Positions 34,942-46,396 are shown, numbered from the stretch's first letter. The stretch is DNA of 64,000 nucleotides from Opitutia bacterium Tous-C4FEB (GCA_002304445.1 NEVA01000005.1:62001-126000); one strand, 5' to 3'. The notes: generated from the letters alone by a model not told the origin. Program-made: numbers and translations.

Positions 34942-36684
34942 ATGCTCACTGCCGCTCCCGCGCCCGCCAACCAGACTACCTACGTCATCGGTCACAAAAA
35001 CCCCGACGCCGATTCAATCTGCTCCGCGCTGGCCTACGCTGCATTTAAGAAGGCCCGCGGCGAGACAGGCTACGTCGCCGCCCGTTGCGGCAACTCCAAC
35101 GCCCGCATCGACACCATTCTCGCGCGCTTCAACCAAAGCCTGCCGGTCTACCTCAGCGATGTCTCTCCGCGTGTGCGCGATTTGATGGTTTCGGAGGTCG
35201 TCACCGTCGCGCCCGAGGCCACCTGCGCCGAAGCCTTGGAGCTCATCGATCGCCACAACATCCGCCTGCTTCCGGTAACCACCGCCCAGCGCCACGTCGT
35301 TGGCACCATCTCGCTCCCCCACCTCGGTGGCATCTTCATTCCCCGTCTCAGCGAACCCCGCAGCATGCGACAGGTCAGGTCATCGCTTTCCTATATGGTC
35401 CGCACGCTCAAGGCCACGGCGCTGCACCTCGTCGACGCCGACCGCGTGGATGAGTATTTCATCCGCGTCGGAGCGATGGATGTCGGGACGTTCTGGAAAA
35501 TCTCGGAGCGGGAAAACATCAGAGCCGACAAATCTCTGATCATCGTCGGCGACCGGCGCGACATCCAGGGACGCGCCATAACCCTTGGCGTCAGAGCCTT
35601 GATTATCACGGGTGGCCAACCCGTCGATGATGACATTATCCGCCTCGCCGCCAATGCCGGCGTCAGCGTTATCAGCAGCCCTTGGGATTCCGCGACCACC
35701 GCCCTCTGCGTTCGCACCGCCACCACGATCGAACACATCGTCGAAAAGCAGTTTCTCTCTTTCCATCCCGACGCCCGTATCGCGGACATTCGCAGAAAAT
35801 TTTCCGCGCTCACCGCTCCAGCCGCGATGATTGTGGATGATGACGGCACCTTGGTCGGCGTTCTTTCCAAAAGCGATATTCTTAAGCCCGTCCAGACCCG
35901 CCTCGTGTTGGTCGACCACAACGAAATGACCCAAGCGGTGAACGGCGCCGAAGACGTCACCATCACCGAGATCATCGACCATCACCGGCTCGGCGCGTTG
36001 AACACGGCCCAACCCATCTTGTTCATCAATGAGCCCGTTGGTTCCACCTGCACAATCATCGCCGATCTGTTCCGCCGTGAAGGCCTTCAGCCGTCACCTT
36101 CCATCGCAGGCATCATGATGTCAGGACTCATATCCGACACGCTACACCTCAACGGCCCGACCACGACGCGCAAAGACGCCATTCTCCTCGCCTGGCTGGC
36201 CGAGATCGCCGGCGTAAACTCCAAGCAACTGGCCGACGAGATCTTCAATTCCGGCTCGGTCATCCTCGCCAATCCGCCCGAGCGCGTCGTCCGCTCGGAC
36301 TTCAAGACCTACGACGAGGAGAATTTGCGTTTCTCCGTCTCTCAGGTCGAAGAACTGGGCTTCGGCAATTTCTGGACCCACGCCGAGTCGATCGCCGCAG
36401 CGCTTCAAGGCTTGCGGGACGACGAGCAGCTCGCGTTCGCGGCCTTGTTGGTGACCGATATCAACACGCAGAACTCCCTCCTGCTCGTCAAAGGTGACGA
36501 CGATTTGATTCAACGCATCAATTTCGCCCAAGTGGAACAGGGCGAAATCTTCGATCTGCCTGGTGTCGTCAGCCGCAAGAAGCAGCTTATTCCCTACCTG
36601 ACCAATCTGATCAAGGAAATGGGCGTCGACGGTGCTTCCGGCACCAGAGGCACACCGACGCCGTCCCCGAACAAACGAAGGTAA
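34942..36684 (+). CDS. Family II inorganic pyrophosphatase with CBS and DRTGG domains
   Basis: A 580-residue manganese-type pyrophosphatase. The DHH phosphoesterase domain starts GHKNPDADSICSALAYA. A regulatory insert holds two CBS-like segments (VYLSDVSPRVRDLMVSEVVTVAPEAT and FLSFHPDARIADIRRKFSALTAPAAMIVDDDG) around a DRTGG-like region (NIRADKSLIIVGDRRDIQ). The catalytic core resumes with LVDHNEMTQAV and EIIDHHRLG, and a DHHA2 domain contains SRKKQLIPYL. The CBS insert implies control by adenine nucleotides, as in CBS-PPases. It hydrolyses pyrophosphate in the cytoplasm. It is convergent with lpdA, 12 bases apart. Confidence 0.94.
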   Translation: MLTAAPAPANQTTYVIGHKNPDADSICSALAYAAFKKARGETGYVAARCGNSNARIDTILARFNQSLPVYLSDVSPRVRDLMVSEVVTVAPEATCAEALELIDRHNIRLLPVTTAQRHVVGTISLPHLGGIFIPRLSEPRSMRQVRSSLSYMVRTLKATALHLVDADRVDEYFIRVGAMDVGTFWKISERENIRADKSLIIVGDRRDIQGRAITLGVRALIITGGQPVDDDIIRLAANAGVSVISSPWDSATTALCVRTATTIEHIVEKQFLSFHPDARIADIRRKFSALTAPAAMIVDDDGTLVGVLSKSDILKPVQTRLVLVDHNEMTQAVNGAEDVTITEIIDHHRLGALNTAQPILFINEPVGSTCTIIADLFRREGLQPSPSIAGIMMSGLISDTLHLNGPTTTRKDAILLAWLAEIAGVNSKQLADEIFNSGSVILANPPERVVRSDFKTYDEENLRFSVSQVEELGFGNFWTHAESIAAALQGLRDDEQLAFAALLVTDINTQNSLLLVKGDDDLIQRINFAQVEQGEIFDLPGVVSRKKQLIPYLTNLIKEMGVDGASGTRGTPTPSPNKRR

Positions 36685-36696
36685 CCCGTCGCGGCC

Positions 36697-38094
36697 TCAG
36701 ATGTGCACGGCCTCGCCAAGCAACGCCGCCGCCGCCTCCATGTTGGCTTCGCTCAACGTCGGATGGGCGTGAATCGTGTGGTGGATATCCTCGATCGCCG
36801 CTTCGAGATCCATCGCCAGACCATACTCGGCGATCAACTCGGTCGCATCGGAACCGATGATGTGCGCTCCGTAAATTTCGCCGGTCTTTGCGTCCGCGAT
36901 CACCTTCACAAAACCCTCGCTGTCTGCCGAGGCCACCGCCTTGCCCGAGGCCACAAACGGAAACTTGCCGACCTTGAAATCGAGGCCTTTTTCCTTCGCC
37001 GCTTTCTCCGTCAAGCCCGTGCTTGCAACCTGCGGCTGGCAATAGGTGCAGCCGGGGAAATTTTTCACGCGCTTGGGTTTTCCGTGGCCGAACATTCCGT
37101 TCACCGCGTTGAGCGCCTCAAACGTGGCGACATGCGCCAGCCAAGGCGGCCCGATGATATCGCCCGCACCGTAAACGCCTTTGACGCTGGACTGATAATC
37201 ATCGCCCACCTTGAGGTAATTCCGATCGAGCTCCGGCTTCAGATTCGCCGCAAAAACGCCCTCGATATTGGCCACGACGCCGATGGCCGACAGCAGCACC
37301 TCGGCCTCCACCTCGGTCTTTTTGTCACCGGCAACGAGATCTACTTTGACCGTATTTTTCCCGATGCGGAAGTTCTCGCACTTGGTGTTCGTGTGCAAGG
37401 CCACGCCCTGCTTCTCAAACGATTTCGCCAGTGTCTTGGCCACTTCCTCATCCTCGACCGGCAGGATCTGCGGCAGCATCTCGACCAGCGTCACTTTTGA
37501 ACCGAACGAGTTGTAGAAGTAAGCGAACTCCACGCCGATCGCGCCCGCGCCCACGATGATGATGGACTTTGGCATGACGGTGTTGGCGAGCGCCTCACGC
37601 GAAGTCATCACCCGCACCCCGTCGAACTCCAGTCCCGGGATCCGCCGCATCTTGCAACCGGTCGCGACCAAAATGTTCTTCGCCTTCAAAATCTTTCCCG
37701 CGTGGGCGCCTTCGGTGATCGAGACCATGCCAGGCGCGCTGACCTGAGCCCGACCGACGAAATACTCCACCTTGTTCTTCTTGAAAAGGAACTCGATCCC
37801 CTTGGCCATTTGGCCCGCGACCCCGCGCGAGCGCTCCATCACTTTTGCAAAATCAAACCCCACGTCCTTGACCGTGAGCCCGAACGTTTCCGCTTTTTTA
37901 ATTTTTTGATAAAGCTCGGCGCTCTTCAGCAGCGCCTTGGTGGGAATGCAACCCCAGTTGAGACAGGTTCCGCCGGCGCGTTCCATTTCGACGCAAGCGA
38001 CCTTCTTGCCGAGTTGTCCGGCGCGAATCGCCCCCGCGTAGCCCGCCGGGCCGCCGCCAATTACAACGAGATCGTAATCCGTGATGTCTGCCAT
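36697..38094 (-). CDS. lpdA: Dihydrolipoyl dehydrogenase
   Basis: A 465-residue flavoprotein disulfide reductase. It has YDLVVIGGGPAGYAGAIRAGQLG, the redox disulfide GGTCLNWGCIPTK, an NAD fold at KSIIIVGAGAIGVEFAYFY, VYGAGDIIGPPWLAHVA, and the C-terminal active-site HTIHAHPTLSEANMEAA. The ATG at 38094 (MADITDYDLV) begins the domain; an ATG 24 bases upstream is an alternative. It reoxidises lipoamide in 2-oxo-acid dehydrogenase or glycine-cleavage complexes. No E1 or E2 genes are near. Confidence 0.96.
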   Translation of the reverse strand: MADITDYDLVVIGGGPAGYAGAIRAGQLGKKVACVEMERAGGTCLNWGCIPTKALLKSAELYQKIKKAETFGLTVKDVGFDFAKVMERSRGVAGQMAKGIEFLFKKNKVEYFVGRAQVSAPGMVSITEGAHAGKILKAKNILVATGCKMRRIPGLEFDGVRVMTSREALANTVMPKSIIIVGAGAIGVEFAYFYNSFGSKVTLVEMLPQILPVEDEEVAKTLAKSFEKQGVALHTNTKCENFRIGKNTVKVDLVAGDKKTEVEAEVLLSAIGVVANIEGVFAANLKPELDRNYLKVGDDYQSSVKGVYGAGDIIGPPWLAHVATFEALNAVNGMFGHGKPKRVKNFPGCTYCQPQVASTGLTEKAAKEKGLDFKVGKFPFVASGKAVASADSEGFVKVIADAKTGEIYGAHIIGSDATELIAEYGLAMDLEAAIEDIHHTIHAHPTLSEANMEAAAALLGEAVHI

Positions 38095-38146
38095 GTGGCC
38101 AACGTGCAATCGGCCCAATCTCCGTCAAATGGAAACTCCGTCCGCT

Positions 38147-38581
38147 CTAGATATCGATGACGTCGGTCGGCTTGGCTTGGGCCGGCCGGGTCCCCACCGT
38201 CCCGCCCGGACCGCTCCCCGGACCACGCGGCTTCCGCGTGAAGGCGCTGAGCACCAAATTCGTCACGCCGACTACCACCGCACCCCCTACCGCCGACCAA
38301 AACGAATCGACGTGGAATCCATCGACCAGTCGTCCCACGAGCAGAAACAACAAGGCATTGATTACGACCATGCCCAACCCCAACGTCAGTAAAATGAAGG
38401 GGAGCGTAAACAGCACCATCAGCGGCTTGAGAATCACGTTGAAGAAACTCAGCAACACCACAACCACCAGCAACGTGGTGCCGCTGTCGCACGAAATGCC
38501 GATCCCGAGTTTGGTCGCTAGAGTCACTCCGAGCGCGAGGATCGCCCAACGCAGAAGCAGTTGCAGAAACGCCGAGTTCAT
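38147..38581 (-). CDS. Phage holin family 4 / YvlD-type small membrane protein
   Basis: A 144-residue protein with four hydrophobic segments: LLLRWAILALGVTLATKL, LLVVVVLLSFFNVILKPL, LFTLPFILLTLGLGMVVIN and SFWSAVGGAVVVGVTNLVL. LLSFFNVILKPLMVLFTLPF is a typical mark of the holin-4 superfamily (YvlD/DUF360). Despite the name these are mostly ordinary chromosomal proteins, and nothing else phage-like is nearby. A Gly/Pro/Arg tail ends it. Function is unknown. Confidence 0.8.
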   Translation of the reverse strand: MNSAFLQLLLRWAILALGVTLATKLGIGISCDSGTTLLVVVVLLSFFNVILKPLMVLFTLPFILLTLGLGMVVINALLFLLVGRLVDGFHVDSFWSAVGGAVVVGVTNLVLSAFTRKPRGPGSGPGGTVGTRPAQAKPTDVIDI

Positions 38582-38616
38582 CGCCGTGCACTCTCCGACC
38601 TGCTGATAGCCCTGCA

Positions 38617-39702
38617 ATGAAAATTCTCATCGTCCAAGACTATCTCCGCAGCGGCGGCACCGAGCGCCAATCCCTTTTGCTCACCCGGGCGTTCACCGCC
38701 GGCGGACATCCCACGACTCTCCTCACCTTCCGCCCCGGCGGAGCGCTGGCCCACCTCGGCGAGGACTTGGATCACCGCTCGCTCCAGCCCTTTGACCTCC
38801 ATCTCGACTGGTTTGCTCCAGGACTGAGTGCCGCCGCAACCCGGCTCCAACCCGAGGTGGTCCTTTGCATGGGGCGAATGGCCAATTGCTACGCCGGCAA
38901 CCTCCAACACCACCTCCCCCGCAGCCCGGTGGTGACCACATTGCGCACCGGCAAAGCGCTCCCGTTCCTCTTCCGTCGTTCACTTCACACCGTGCGCCAC
39001 ATCGTGGCCAACAGCCACGAGGCCCGCGCCGGTTTGATCTCAAACCAGCACCTTCCCCCGGAGAAAATCTCCGTCATTCACAACTCCTTGGTTTTCCCGG
39101 CTCCGAGCGCTGCCGGCCGCAACGACGCACTTCGCGCTCACTTCGGTGCCACCCCGGAAACCAACGTTTTGCTCAACGTCGCGATGTTCCGCCCGGAAAA
39201 AAATCAACGCGCGCTTGTCCAAATCGTTGCGGGGCTGCCGGCGACCGCCGATTGGCAACTCTGGTTAGCCGGCGATGGTCCCGCCCGCGCCGCCTGCGAG
39301 CGACTCGCCGCCGCACTCGGACTGAGCCGCCGCGTCCGGTTCCTCGGCTTCCACCGCGACCCCGCTCCACTTTATGCCGCCGCCGACGTCGCCGTTCACG
39401 CCTCTACGAGCGAATCTCTCTCCAACTTTCTCATCGAGGCCCAAGCCCACGGCCTCCCCGCCGTGGCTTACGCTGCCCAGGGTATCGGGGAATGCTTTGT
39501 CCCGGATCGCACCGGTTGGATGATTCCACCCGCGGATCGCCCGGCGTTTATCGCGGCACTCGCGCCTCTTTTTCAACGCTCCCCCCTCGCCCGAGCGGCC
39601 CTAGCCGACGAAGCCCGCGCCTTCGCCCGCACCACGTTCGACCCCGCCCGCCAAGTCGGTGCCTACCTCGAACTGTTTGCCCGCCTTTCTGCCGGTACCT
39701 AA
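38617..39702 (+). CDS. Glycosyltransferase family 4 / family 1-type
   Basis: A 361-residue GT-B fold enzyme: MKILIVQDYLRSGGTERQSLLLTRAF at the N-terminus, IVANSHEARAGL and ISVIHNSL in the linker, and NVAMFRPEKNQRALVQIV, RVRFLGFHRDPAPLYAAADVAVHAS and SESLSNFLIEAQAHGLPAVAY in the donor-binding half with its E-x7-E motif. It likely builds a surface polysaccharide or glycolipid. It is divergent from the holin-4 gene and 22 bases upstream of the DeoR gene. Confidence 0.9.
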   Translation: MKILIVQDYLRSGGTERQSLLLTRAFTAGGHPTTLLTFRPGGALAHLGEDLDHRSLQPFDLHLDWFAPGLSAAATRLQPEVVLCMGRMANCYAGNLQHHLPRSPVVTTLRTGKALPFLFRRSLHTVRHIVANSHEARAGLISNQHLPPEKISVIHNSLVFPAPSAAGRNDALRAHFGATPETNVLLNVAMFRPEKNQRALVQIVAGLPATADWQLWLAGDGPARAACERLAAALGLSRRVRFLGFHRDPAPLYAAADVAVHASTSESLSNFLIEAQAHGLPAVAYAAQGIGECFVPDRTGWMIPPADRPAFIAALAPLFQRSPLARAALADEARAFARTTFDPARQVGAYLELFARLSAGT

Positions 39703-39724
39703 TTCTTGCCGCGCGTCCCAACCC

Positions 39725-40489
39725 ATGACCAACCAGCAGCGCACCGACTCGATCGAACGCCACTTGCGCGAGCACAAATACGCCGATCTTCACACGCTCG
39801 CCACTCGCTTCGGCGGCTCGCTTTCCACCGTGCGCCGGGTGCTCGATACGCTCGAAGCTCGCGGCGTCGCCCGGCGCCACCACGGCGGCGCATCGCTCAT
39901 CGAGACCGATGTGTTCGCGCAGGAATACGATTTCATCGCCCGCAACCAGCGACACCCCGATGAGAAATTCGCCATCGCCCGCCTCGTGGCCGAGCAGGTT
40001 CAGCCCGGCATGACCATCATTCTTGATGGCGGCAGCACCACTTACGCCGTCGCCCGACTGCTCGCCGACAAACACCTCCAGGTGATTACAAACTCGCTTC
40101 CCATCGCCTCGCTATTCGGCGAGATCGGCAGCGTCGAGACGATTGTCACCGGCGGCAGTATTTACAGCCGACTCGGGGTTCTGGTTGGCCCGCTTTGCGA
40201 GCAATCCTTCGAACAGACTCACGCCGATCTCGCGATCCTCGGCGGTGCCGGCATCACCGAAAACGGCATATGGAATCACAACGCGCTCATTGTCGCCGCC
40301 CAACGCAAAATGATCGCGGCCGCCGAGCACACGATCTTCGCGCTCGATAAGTCCAAATTCGGCCGAAAGGCCCTCAGCTTGACGACGCCGTTTCAGCCCA
40401 AATTCACCATCGTCACCGATACGCGCCCCACCCCCGCTGTTTCCCGCGCAATCAACACCTCCGGCGCTAAACTCACCTTGACCAAGTAG
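39725..40489 (+). CDS. DeoR-family transcriptional regulator
   Basis: A 254-residue DeoR/GlpR-type regulator. The N-terminal helix-turn-helix covers residues about 1-57 (ERHLREHKYADLHTLATRFGGSLSTVRRVLDTLEARG). The DeoRC sugar-phosphate sensor domain has ILDGGSTTYAVARLLAD, VITNSLPIASLF, LAILGGAGITENGIWN and ALDKSKFGRKAL. It probably represses a sugar-catabolism operon and is released by a phosphosugar; the target is unknown. The ATG at 39725 starts the HTH. Confidence 0.92.
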   Translation: MTNQQRTDSIERHLREHKYADLHTLATRFGGSLSTVRRVLDTLEARGVARRHHGGASLIETDVFAQEYDFIARNQRHPDEKFAIARLVAEQVQPGMTIILDGGSTTYAVARLLADKHLQVITNSLPIASLFGEIGSVETIVTGGSIYSRLGVLVGPLCEQSFEQTHADLAILGGAGITENGIWNHNALIVAAQRKMIAAAEHTIFALDKSKFGRKALSLTTPFQPKFTIVTDTRPTPAVSRAINTSGAKLTLTK

Positions 40490-40597
40490 TATCGCATCGG
40501 GCGCACCTGACTGCTCGCGCGATCACCTCGTTTCCGCCTGCCCCCCCCTGTTGTCAGCCTTTATGCGGGCGGGCGCTTCCGCATTTGCCTTCTTTGA

Positions 40598-40632
40598 CTC
40601 TGTGTCCATCCGTGCCGACCTGTGGTTAAAAA
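40598..40632 (+). repeat. Decamer-periodic GTGTCC-type repeat overlapping the uvrA start
   Basis: Units CTGTGTCCAT / CCGTGCCGAC / CTGTGGTTAA share a ten-base period and sequence with the arrays at 6326-6355 and 46700-46740. The GTG used as uvrA start (40622) lies inside the third unit. Confidence 0.55.
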
Positions 40633-43600
40633 AGTCGCTAGTTCCATTCCTTCTTCCGCTCGCCCAACCGCCTCCGCACCGGAGTGCATTCGCCTTCGTG
40701 GCGTCCGCCAAAACAACCTCAAGGGCTTCGATCTCGATCTGCCCATCGGTCGCTACGTCGTCGTCACCGGACTCAGCGGCGCCGGCAAATCCTCCCTCGT
40801 CTTCGACACGCTCCACGCCGAGGGCCAACGCCGCTACGTCGAGACTTTCTCGGCCTACACCCGCCAGTTTCTCGACCTGCTCGATAAACCCAAAGTCGAC
40901 TCCATCGAAAACATCCGCTCGTCCATCGCCATCGAGCAGACGAATACCGTAAAGACCTCTCGTTCCACCGTCGGCACCATGACGGAGTTGACCGATTTCT
41001 TCAAAGTCTGGTTCGCCCAAGTCGCCACGTGCTACGATCCCGTCACCGGCGAACCCGTCGAAGATGATACGCCCCAAACGATTTGGGCCAAGGTCTTCGC
41101 CGCCCATGCCCAGCGCACGACGCTCATCACGTTCAAGGTCGAGAAACCCGCCAACCTCACCTGGACCGAGATTCTCACGAGCCTTAAGAATCAAGGTTAC
41201 GTCCGCGTCCTGATCGGGGGAGCCGCGCAAAAGATCGAAGACCTTTTGGCCGGCTCCGCTTTCCCCGCTTCGCCCGTCTCACCTGCTCTGTTCGTCGTGC
41301 AAGATCGCCTCGCGATTCAAACGGCGAACCAGTCCCGCTTCCTCGAAGCGGCCGAATCGGCGATGCACTTTGGCCACGGCCAAGTCTATCTTTTCACCGC
41401 CTCCGATCCTTCGACTTCACCGGCCGAACTTAAACTGATCCCGGCAGGGCACTTTTCCCGCGGTCTGCACTCGCCCACGACCGGCCGCACGTTCCGCGCC
41501 GCATCGCCGGCTCTGTTCTCCTTCAACTCCCCCCTGGGCGCTTGCCCCAAATGCCGCGGCTTCGGTCGCGTCATCGACATCGACTACCGCCTCGCTTTGC
41601 CGGATCAGTCGCTCTCGATCAACGGCGGCGCGCTCAAATGCTGGGAAGGCGAAGTCTACCGCGCTTCCCTCGACGACCTCCGCGTCTTCGCGAAAAAGAA
41701 AAAAATTCCCTGCGACGTGCCCTTCGCCTCGCTCACCGAGGAACAAAAATCTTTCATCATCGACGGCGAACCCGGCTACGGCGAAGACAACGACAAGACT
41801 TGGCCCAAGTATTGGTATGGCGTGAAGGGATTCTTCAAGTGGCTCGAAAAGACCACGTATAAGATGCACGTCCGCGTCTTTCTTTCCCGCTACCGCGCCT
41901 ACAATCCCTGCCCTGACTGCGGCGGCCAACGTCTCCAACCCGAGTCTCTTTGCTGGCAATGGCAGGGCCGCACGCTCCCGCAACTTTACCAACTCCCCGT
42001 CAGCACCCTGCTGGACTTGGTCTCACGAGCTCAGATTTCCACGCCCAAATCTGAAACCTCTTCCGGCCCGGACCACGCGCTTATTTCCATCCTCACCCGT
42101 CTTCGTTACCTCGAACAAGTCGGCCTCGGCTACCTCACGCTCGACCGTCAGTCGAAAACCCTTTCCGGCGGCGAAGTCCAACGCGTCAACCTCACCAGCT
42201 GTCTCGGCACTTCGCTCGTCGACACGCTCTTCGTCCTCGACGAACCCAGCGTCGGCCTGCACCCGCGCGACATCGACCGACTCATCGCGATCATCCGCAC
42301 CCTGACCGATTCCGGCAACACCGTCGTCGTCGTCGAGCACGACGAAGCGATGATCCGCGCCGCCGACCACGTCGTTGAGATAGGACCCGAGCCCGGTGCC
42401 CGCGGTGGTCACGTTGTCTTCCAAGGCGACATTCCCGCCCTGCTTGCGTCTCCTGTCAGCATCACGGGAAGCTACCTTTCCGGCCGACAATCCATCGCTG
42501 TCCCCGAGCGACGCCGTCCGGTGCCGGTTAACCACCCCTCCGTCCGTTTCACCAACGCCACGAAGCATAATCTCCGTCGCCTCTCGTTCCGCCTCCCGTT
42601 GCAACGTTTGGTCTGCCTGAGCGGCGTCTCCGGCTCCGGCAAATCCACTTTGCTTGATCACGTCATCTATCAGGGGCTACTCGCCCAGCGCCTCCAACTC
42701 ACCGACGACCCCGCCGCCATCGAAGCTATCGCGAGCGATCTCACGTTCTCCGAGATCGTCCTCGTCGACCAATCTCCACTCTCCCGCACTCCACGCTCCA
42801 ACCCCGCTCTTTACACCGAAGCATGGGAGCTCATCCGCGAACTCTACGCCGAAACCCCCGCGGCCTTGGCCGCCGGCTTCAACGCTTCGTCGTTTTCCTT
42901 CAATTCCGGCGAAGGTCGCTGCGATCACTGCCAAGGACTCGGCTACGAACGCATCGAAATGCAGTTCCTCTCCGACGTCTTTGTGCCATGCCCCGTGTGC
43001 GAGGGTCGTCGCTTTAAACCGGAAGTCCTCGCCGTCCAATGGCAGGAAAAGTCCGTCGCCGATCTCCTCGCGACCAGTATCACCGACGCCCTCCCGCTCT
43101 TCAATCCGACCGCCGCTCCTGTTTCTCGCCGCGACGCCGCCGCCCTCGCGACGATTCACCAGCGTCTCTCCACCCTCGAGTCGGTCGGTCTCGGCTACCT
43201 TACACTCGGCCAGCCGCTCAACACGCTCAGCGGCGGCGAATCCCAGCGCCTGAAACTCGTTCGCTACCTCGGAGCCTTCGCCGGCTCGGTGGGCCCTCAA
43301 GTTTCGGATCCCAACTCTCAGGTCGCGCCTTCAACCGGCGCTCTCCTGTTGCTCGACGAACCCACCACCGGCCTCCATCGCCACGACGTCAAACGTCTCC
43401 TGCTGGCCCTCCACGCCCTCGTCGACGCCGGCCACAGCGTCGTCGTGATTGAGCACAACTTGGATGTGCTAAAATCCGCCGATTGGATTCTCGAGGTCGG
43501 CCCCGAGGCCGGAGCGGCCGGCGGCCAGATCGTCGCAGAAGGCCCGCCCGAGCATCACCTCCGCACCGTCACCGCGACCACGCCGTTCCTTGCTGCCGCT

Positions 43601-46396
43601 CTCGCGCCCCACGAGCCCGTGGCCATCGCCGCCGAAACGCAGTCGGGCTACTCGACCACGCCGCTCTCCGCTCTCCGCACCCCGGAATTGGTCATCTCCG
43701 GCGCCCGCGAAAACAACCTCAAGAATCTCTCTCTCTGCATCCCGCATCGCCAACTCTCCGTCGTCACCGGCGTCTCGGGTTCCGGCAAAAGCACTCTCGC
43801 CTTCGACATCGTCTTCGCCGAGGGCCAGCGCCGCTTTATGGAGTCGATGTCGCCCTACGCGCGCCAGTTCGTCGAACAGCTCCCGCGCCCCGACGTCGAC
43901 CGTCTGACCGGCATCCCGCCCACCGTCGCCATCGAGCAGCGCATCACCCGTGGCTCCCGCAAATCCACCGTCGCCACCATCACTGAGGTCGCCCAATACC
44001 TCCGCCTCCTCTACGCCCGCCTCGGCGTCCAACATCATCCCGATTCGGACAAACCCGTTACTCCGCTCTCACCCGGCGCGTTGAAAAAACTTCTCGCGCG
44101 GGTCATCGACACTCCCGCCGCCCGCCGGGCCAAGCACCTCTATCTTTGTGCTCCGCTCATCCGCGGCCGCAAAGGCCACCATCAGCCGATCGCGACCTGG
44201 ATCGCCAATCAAGGCTACGACCTCATGCGCGCAGACGGGAAACTCACCCGCGTCGACGCCTTCCAAAAACTCGACCGCTATATCGAGCACGACATCGAGG
44301 TCGTCGTCGCCGATCTCAAGCATCCGAAAACGGAAACCCGAAAATCAAAAACCGAAACCGACCACCTCACCGAGGCCCTCCGCCTTGGCAAAGGCTCCTG
44401 TTTTCTCCTGACCCCCGACGGCACCATCCTCAGTTGGTTTTCAACCACACGCACCGACATCGACACCGGCGAGAGTTTTCCGGAGCTCGACCCAAAACAT
44501 TTTTCCTTCAATTCGCCTCGCGGTTGGTGCCCGTCCTGTCGAGGCCACGGTCGCATTTTCCCTTGGATGCTCGAGGCGAAAGACGACGCTGAAAAAGACG
44601 ACTCCGCCGCACGCCTCCGAGAGTTCGGAATCGACGACGCCGAAGAGGTTGCCGACGACGGGCAACCTTGCCCCGAGTGCCACGGTGCCCGCCTCAACCG
44701 CACCGCCCGCGCGGTAAAACTCCACTTCCAGAGCAAACAACTCCCGCTCTCTTTACCCGCCCTCCTCCGCGCCACTCCCGCGGAACTCATCACGCACCTC
44801 CGCGCCCTCGCGCTCGACGACCGAGGCAAGCTCATCACTCAAGACATCGTCCCGCAGATCGCCGAGCGCCTCAAATTTCTCGACCACGTCGGCCTCGGCT
44901 ACCTCTCCCTCGACCGACCGACCGACACCCTTTCCGGCGGCGAAGCCCAACGCATCCGCTTGGCCGCCCAACTCGGCACCAATCTGGCCGGCGTCCTTTA
45001 CGTTCTCGACGAGCCCTCCATCGGCCTGCACGCCCGCGACAACGACCGACTCATCGAAACCCTCCTCGCGCTCCGCGACAAAGGCAACACCCTGCTCGTC
45101 GTCGAGCACGACGACGAATTGATGGCGCGCGCCGACCGGATCATCGATCTCGGCCCCGGCGCCGGCGTTCATGGCGGTGCCCTGCTCGCCGAAGGCACGC
45201 CCGCGGAAATTCGCGCCAGTAAGCACTCCCTCACCGGCGTTTTTCTCGCCAAAGGCATCACTCATCCCCTCCGCGGCGATTACCGCCTTCTGCCCGCCGC
45301 CCGCGCAAAATCCGCGTGGCTTGAGCTCACCCAAGTCCGGTTCCGCAATCTGAAGAACGTCAGCCTTCGCCTCCCACTCGGCCGCCTCATCATGGTGGCC
45401 GGACCCAGTGGAGCGGGCAAATCCACTCTGTTCCGAGATGTGCTCCATCCCGCCGTCAGCCACGCGATCAAGACCAAAGCCGCCAAACTTACCGGCCGCG
45501 AATTCGCGCATGCCACGGGCTTCGCCAATGAAGGCGCAACCGCTCCGTTCGCCGCCCTCACCGGCGCGGATATTTTTCGCACGGTGGTCGAGGTGGACCA
45601 AAGCCCCATCGGCAAGACTCCGCGCTCAACGCCCGCGACCTATCTGGGTATCTTCGATCTCATCCGCCAATTTTTCGCGTCGCTCCCCGAGGCGAAAATC
45701 CGCGGCTATTCCGCCGCCCGGTTTTCCTTCAACACCAACGGTGGCCGCTGTCCCACCTGCGAGGGCGCCGGCCGCATCAAATTCGAGATGGCGTTCATGC
45801 CGACGACCTATCTCCCATGCGACGATTGTCGCGGCCTCCGTTACGGTCCCGACCTGGCGGACATTCTTTGGAAAGGAAAGTCTATCGGCCAAGTCCTTCA
45901 GCTCACGTTCGAGGAAGCCGCTGCATTCTTCGACTTTCACTCCCAGCTCTCACAAGTGTGCCAGCTCATGGTCGATTGCGGGTTGGGCTACCTCACGCTC
46001 GGCCAATCGTCGCCGACACTTTCCGGCGGTGAAGCCCAACGGCTCAAGCTCGTCACCGAACTTTCCACCGGCCTTGCCAGCTACCGCGAACGCTCCCGCG
46101 GCACGCCACCGCGAAATCTCTACCTCCTCGAAGAACCGACCATCGGCCTGCATCTGAGCGATTGCGAAAAACTCATCCGTGTCCTACATTCGCTCGTCGA
46201 CCAAGGGCATACGGTGGTCGTGATCGAGCATCACCTAGATTTGCTCGCTGAGGCCGACTACATCCTCGAACTCGGGCCCGTCGGGGGTCCCGACGGCGGC
46301 GAACTGCTTTACCAAGGTGACCTCGCCGGCCTGCTCAAAACCAAAGGCAGCCCAACCGCCCCCTATCTCAACGCCCGACTCGCCCCCTCCGCTTGA
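40622..46396 (+). CDS. uvrA: Double-length excinuclease ABC subunit A (tandem UvrA)
   Basis: A 1924-residue protein equal to two fused UvrA proteins with four ABC ATPase modules. Walker A sites occur near residues 50 (GLSGAGKSS), 668 (GVSGSGKST), 1049 (GVSGSGKST) and 1594 (GPSGAGKST). Signature motifs occur near 515 (LSGGEVQR), 870 (LSGGESQR), 1437 (LSGGEAQR) and 1800 (LSGGEAQR). Paired zinc-finger cysteines (CPKC/CPDC, CDHC/CPVC, CPSC/CPEC, CPTC/CDDC) recur in each half. UvrA recognises bulky DNA damage and loads UvrB. Chlamydial UvrA is known to have this double form. The start is the GTG at 40622, since no ATG lies before the first conserved block ([19 protein letters not shown]). Confidence 0.95.
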   Translation: MVKKVASSIPSSARPTASAPECIRLRGVRQNNLKGFDLDLPIGRYVVVTGLSGAGKSSLVFDTLHAEGQRRYVETFSAYTRQFLDLLDKPKVDSIENIRSSIAIEQTNTVKTSRSTVGTMTELTDFFKVWFAQVATCYDPVTGEPVEDDTPQTIWAKVFAAHAQRTTLITFKVEKPANLTWTEILTSLKNQGYVRVLIGGAAQKIEDLLAGSAFPASPVSPALFVVQDRLAIQTANQSRFLEAAESAMHFGHGQVYLFTASDPSTSPAELKLIPAGHFSRGLHSPTTGRTFRAASPALFSFNSPLGACPKCRGFGRVIDIDYRLALPDQSLSINGGALKCWEGEVYRASLDDLRVFAKKKKIPCDVPFASLTEEQKSFIIDGEPGYGEDNDKTWPKYWYGVKGFFKWLEKTTYKMHVRVFLSRYRAYNPCPDCGGQRLQPESLCWQWQGRTLPQLYQLPVSTLLDLVSRAQISTPKSETSSGPDHALISILTRLRYLEQVGLGYLTLDRQSKTLSGGEVQRVNLTSCLGTSLVDTLFVLDEPSVGLHPRDIDRLIAIIRTLTDSGNTVVVVEHDEAMIRAADHVVEIGPEPGARGGHVVFQGDIPALLASPVSITGSYLSGRQSIAVPERRRPVPVNHPSVRFTNATKHNLRRLSFRLPLQRLVCLSGVSGSGKSTLLDHVIYQGLLAQRLQLTDDPAAIEAIASDLTFSEIVLVDQSPLSRTPRSNPALYTEAWELIRELYAETPAALAAGFNASSFSFNSGEGRCDHCQGLGYERIEMQFLSDVFVPCPVCEGRRFKPEVLAVQWQEKSVADLLATSITDALPLFNPTAAPVSRRDAAALATIHQRLSTLESVGLGYLTLGQPLNTLSGGESQRLKLVRYLGAFAGSVGPQVSDPNSQVAPSTGALLLLDEPTTGLHRHDVKRLLLALHALVDAGHSVVVIEHNLDVLKSADWILEVGPEAGAAGGQIVAEGPPEHHLRTVTATTPFLAAALAPHEPVAIAAETQSGYSTTPLSALRTPELVISGARENNLKNLSLCIPHRQLSVVTGVSGSGKSTLAFDIVFAEGQRRFMESMSPYARQFVEQLPRPDVDRLTGIPPTVAIEQRITRGSRKSTVATITEVAQYLRLLYARLGVQHHPDSDKPVTPLSPGALKKLLARVIDTPAARRAKHLYLCAPLIRGRKGHHQPIATWIANQGYDLMRADGKLTRVDAFQKLDRYIEHDIEVVVADLKHPKTETRKSKTETDHLTEALRLGKGSCFLLTPDGTILSWFSTTRTDIDTGESFPELDPKHFSFNSPRGWCPSCRGHGRIFPWMLEAKDDAEKDDSAARLREFGIDDAEEVADDGQPCPECHGARLNRTARAVKLHFQSKQLPLSLPALLRATPAELITHLRALALDDRGKLITQDIVPQIAERLKFLDHVGLGYLSLDRPTDTLSGGEAQRIRLAAQLGTNLAGVLYVLDEPSIGLHARDNDRLIETLLALRDKGNTLLVVEHDDELMARADRIIDLGPGAGVHGGALLAEGTPAEIRASKHSLTGVFLAKGITHPLRGDYRLLPAARAKSAWLELTQVRFRNLKNVSLRLPLGRLIMVAGPSGAGKSTLFRDVLHPAVSHAIKTKAAKLTGREFAHATGFANEGATAPFAALTGADIFRTVVEVDQSPIGKTPRSTPATYLGIFDLIRQFFASLPEAKIRGYSAARFSFNTNGGRCPTCEGAGRIKFEMAFMPTTYLPCDDCRGLRYGPDLADILWKGKSIGQVLQLTFEEAAAFFDFHSQLSQVCQLMVDCGLGYLTLGQSSPTLSGGEAQRLKLVTELSTGLASYRERSRGTPPRNLYLLEEPTIGLHLSDCEKLIRVLHSLVDQGHTVVVIEHHLDLLAEADYILELGPVGGPDGGELLYQGDLAGLLKTKGSPTAPYLNARLAPSA

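Noticed and set aside
38147-38581. Holin-family protein as evidence of a prophage.
   Set aside because: The holin-4/YvlD family is common on chromosomes, and no other phage gene, att site or integrase is near.
40622-46396. Double-length UvrA as an assembly duplication of a normal uvrA.
   Set aside because: The two halves differ throughout at both base and protein level and have different zinc-finger and signature sequences. Double UvrA is a known form in Chlamydiae.
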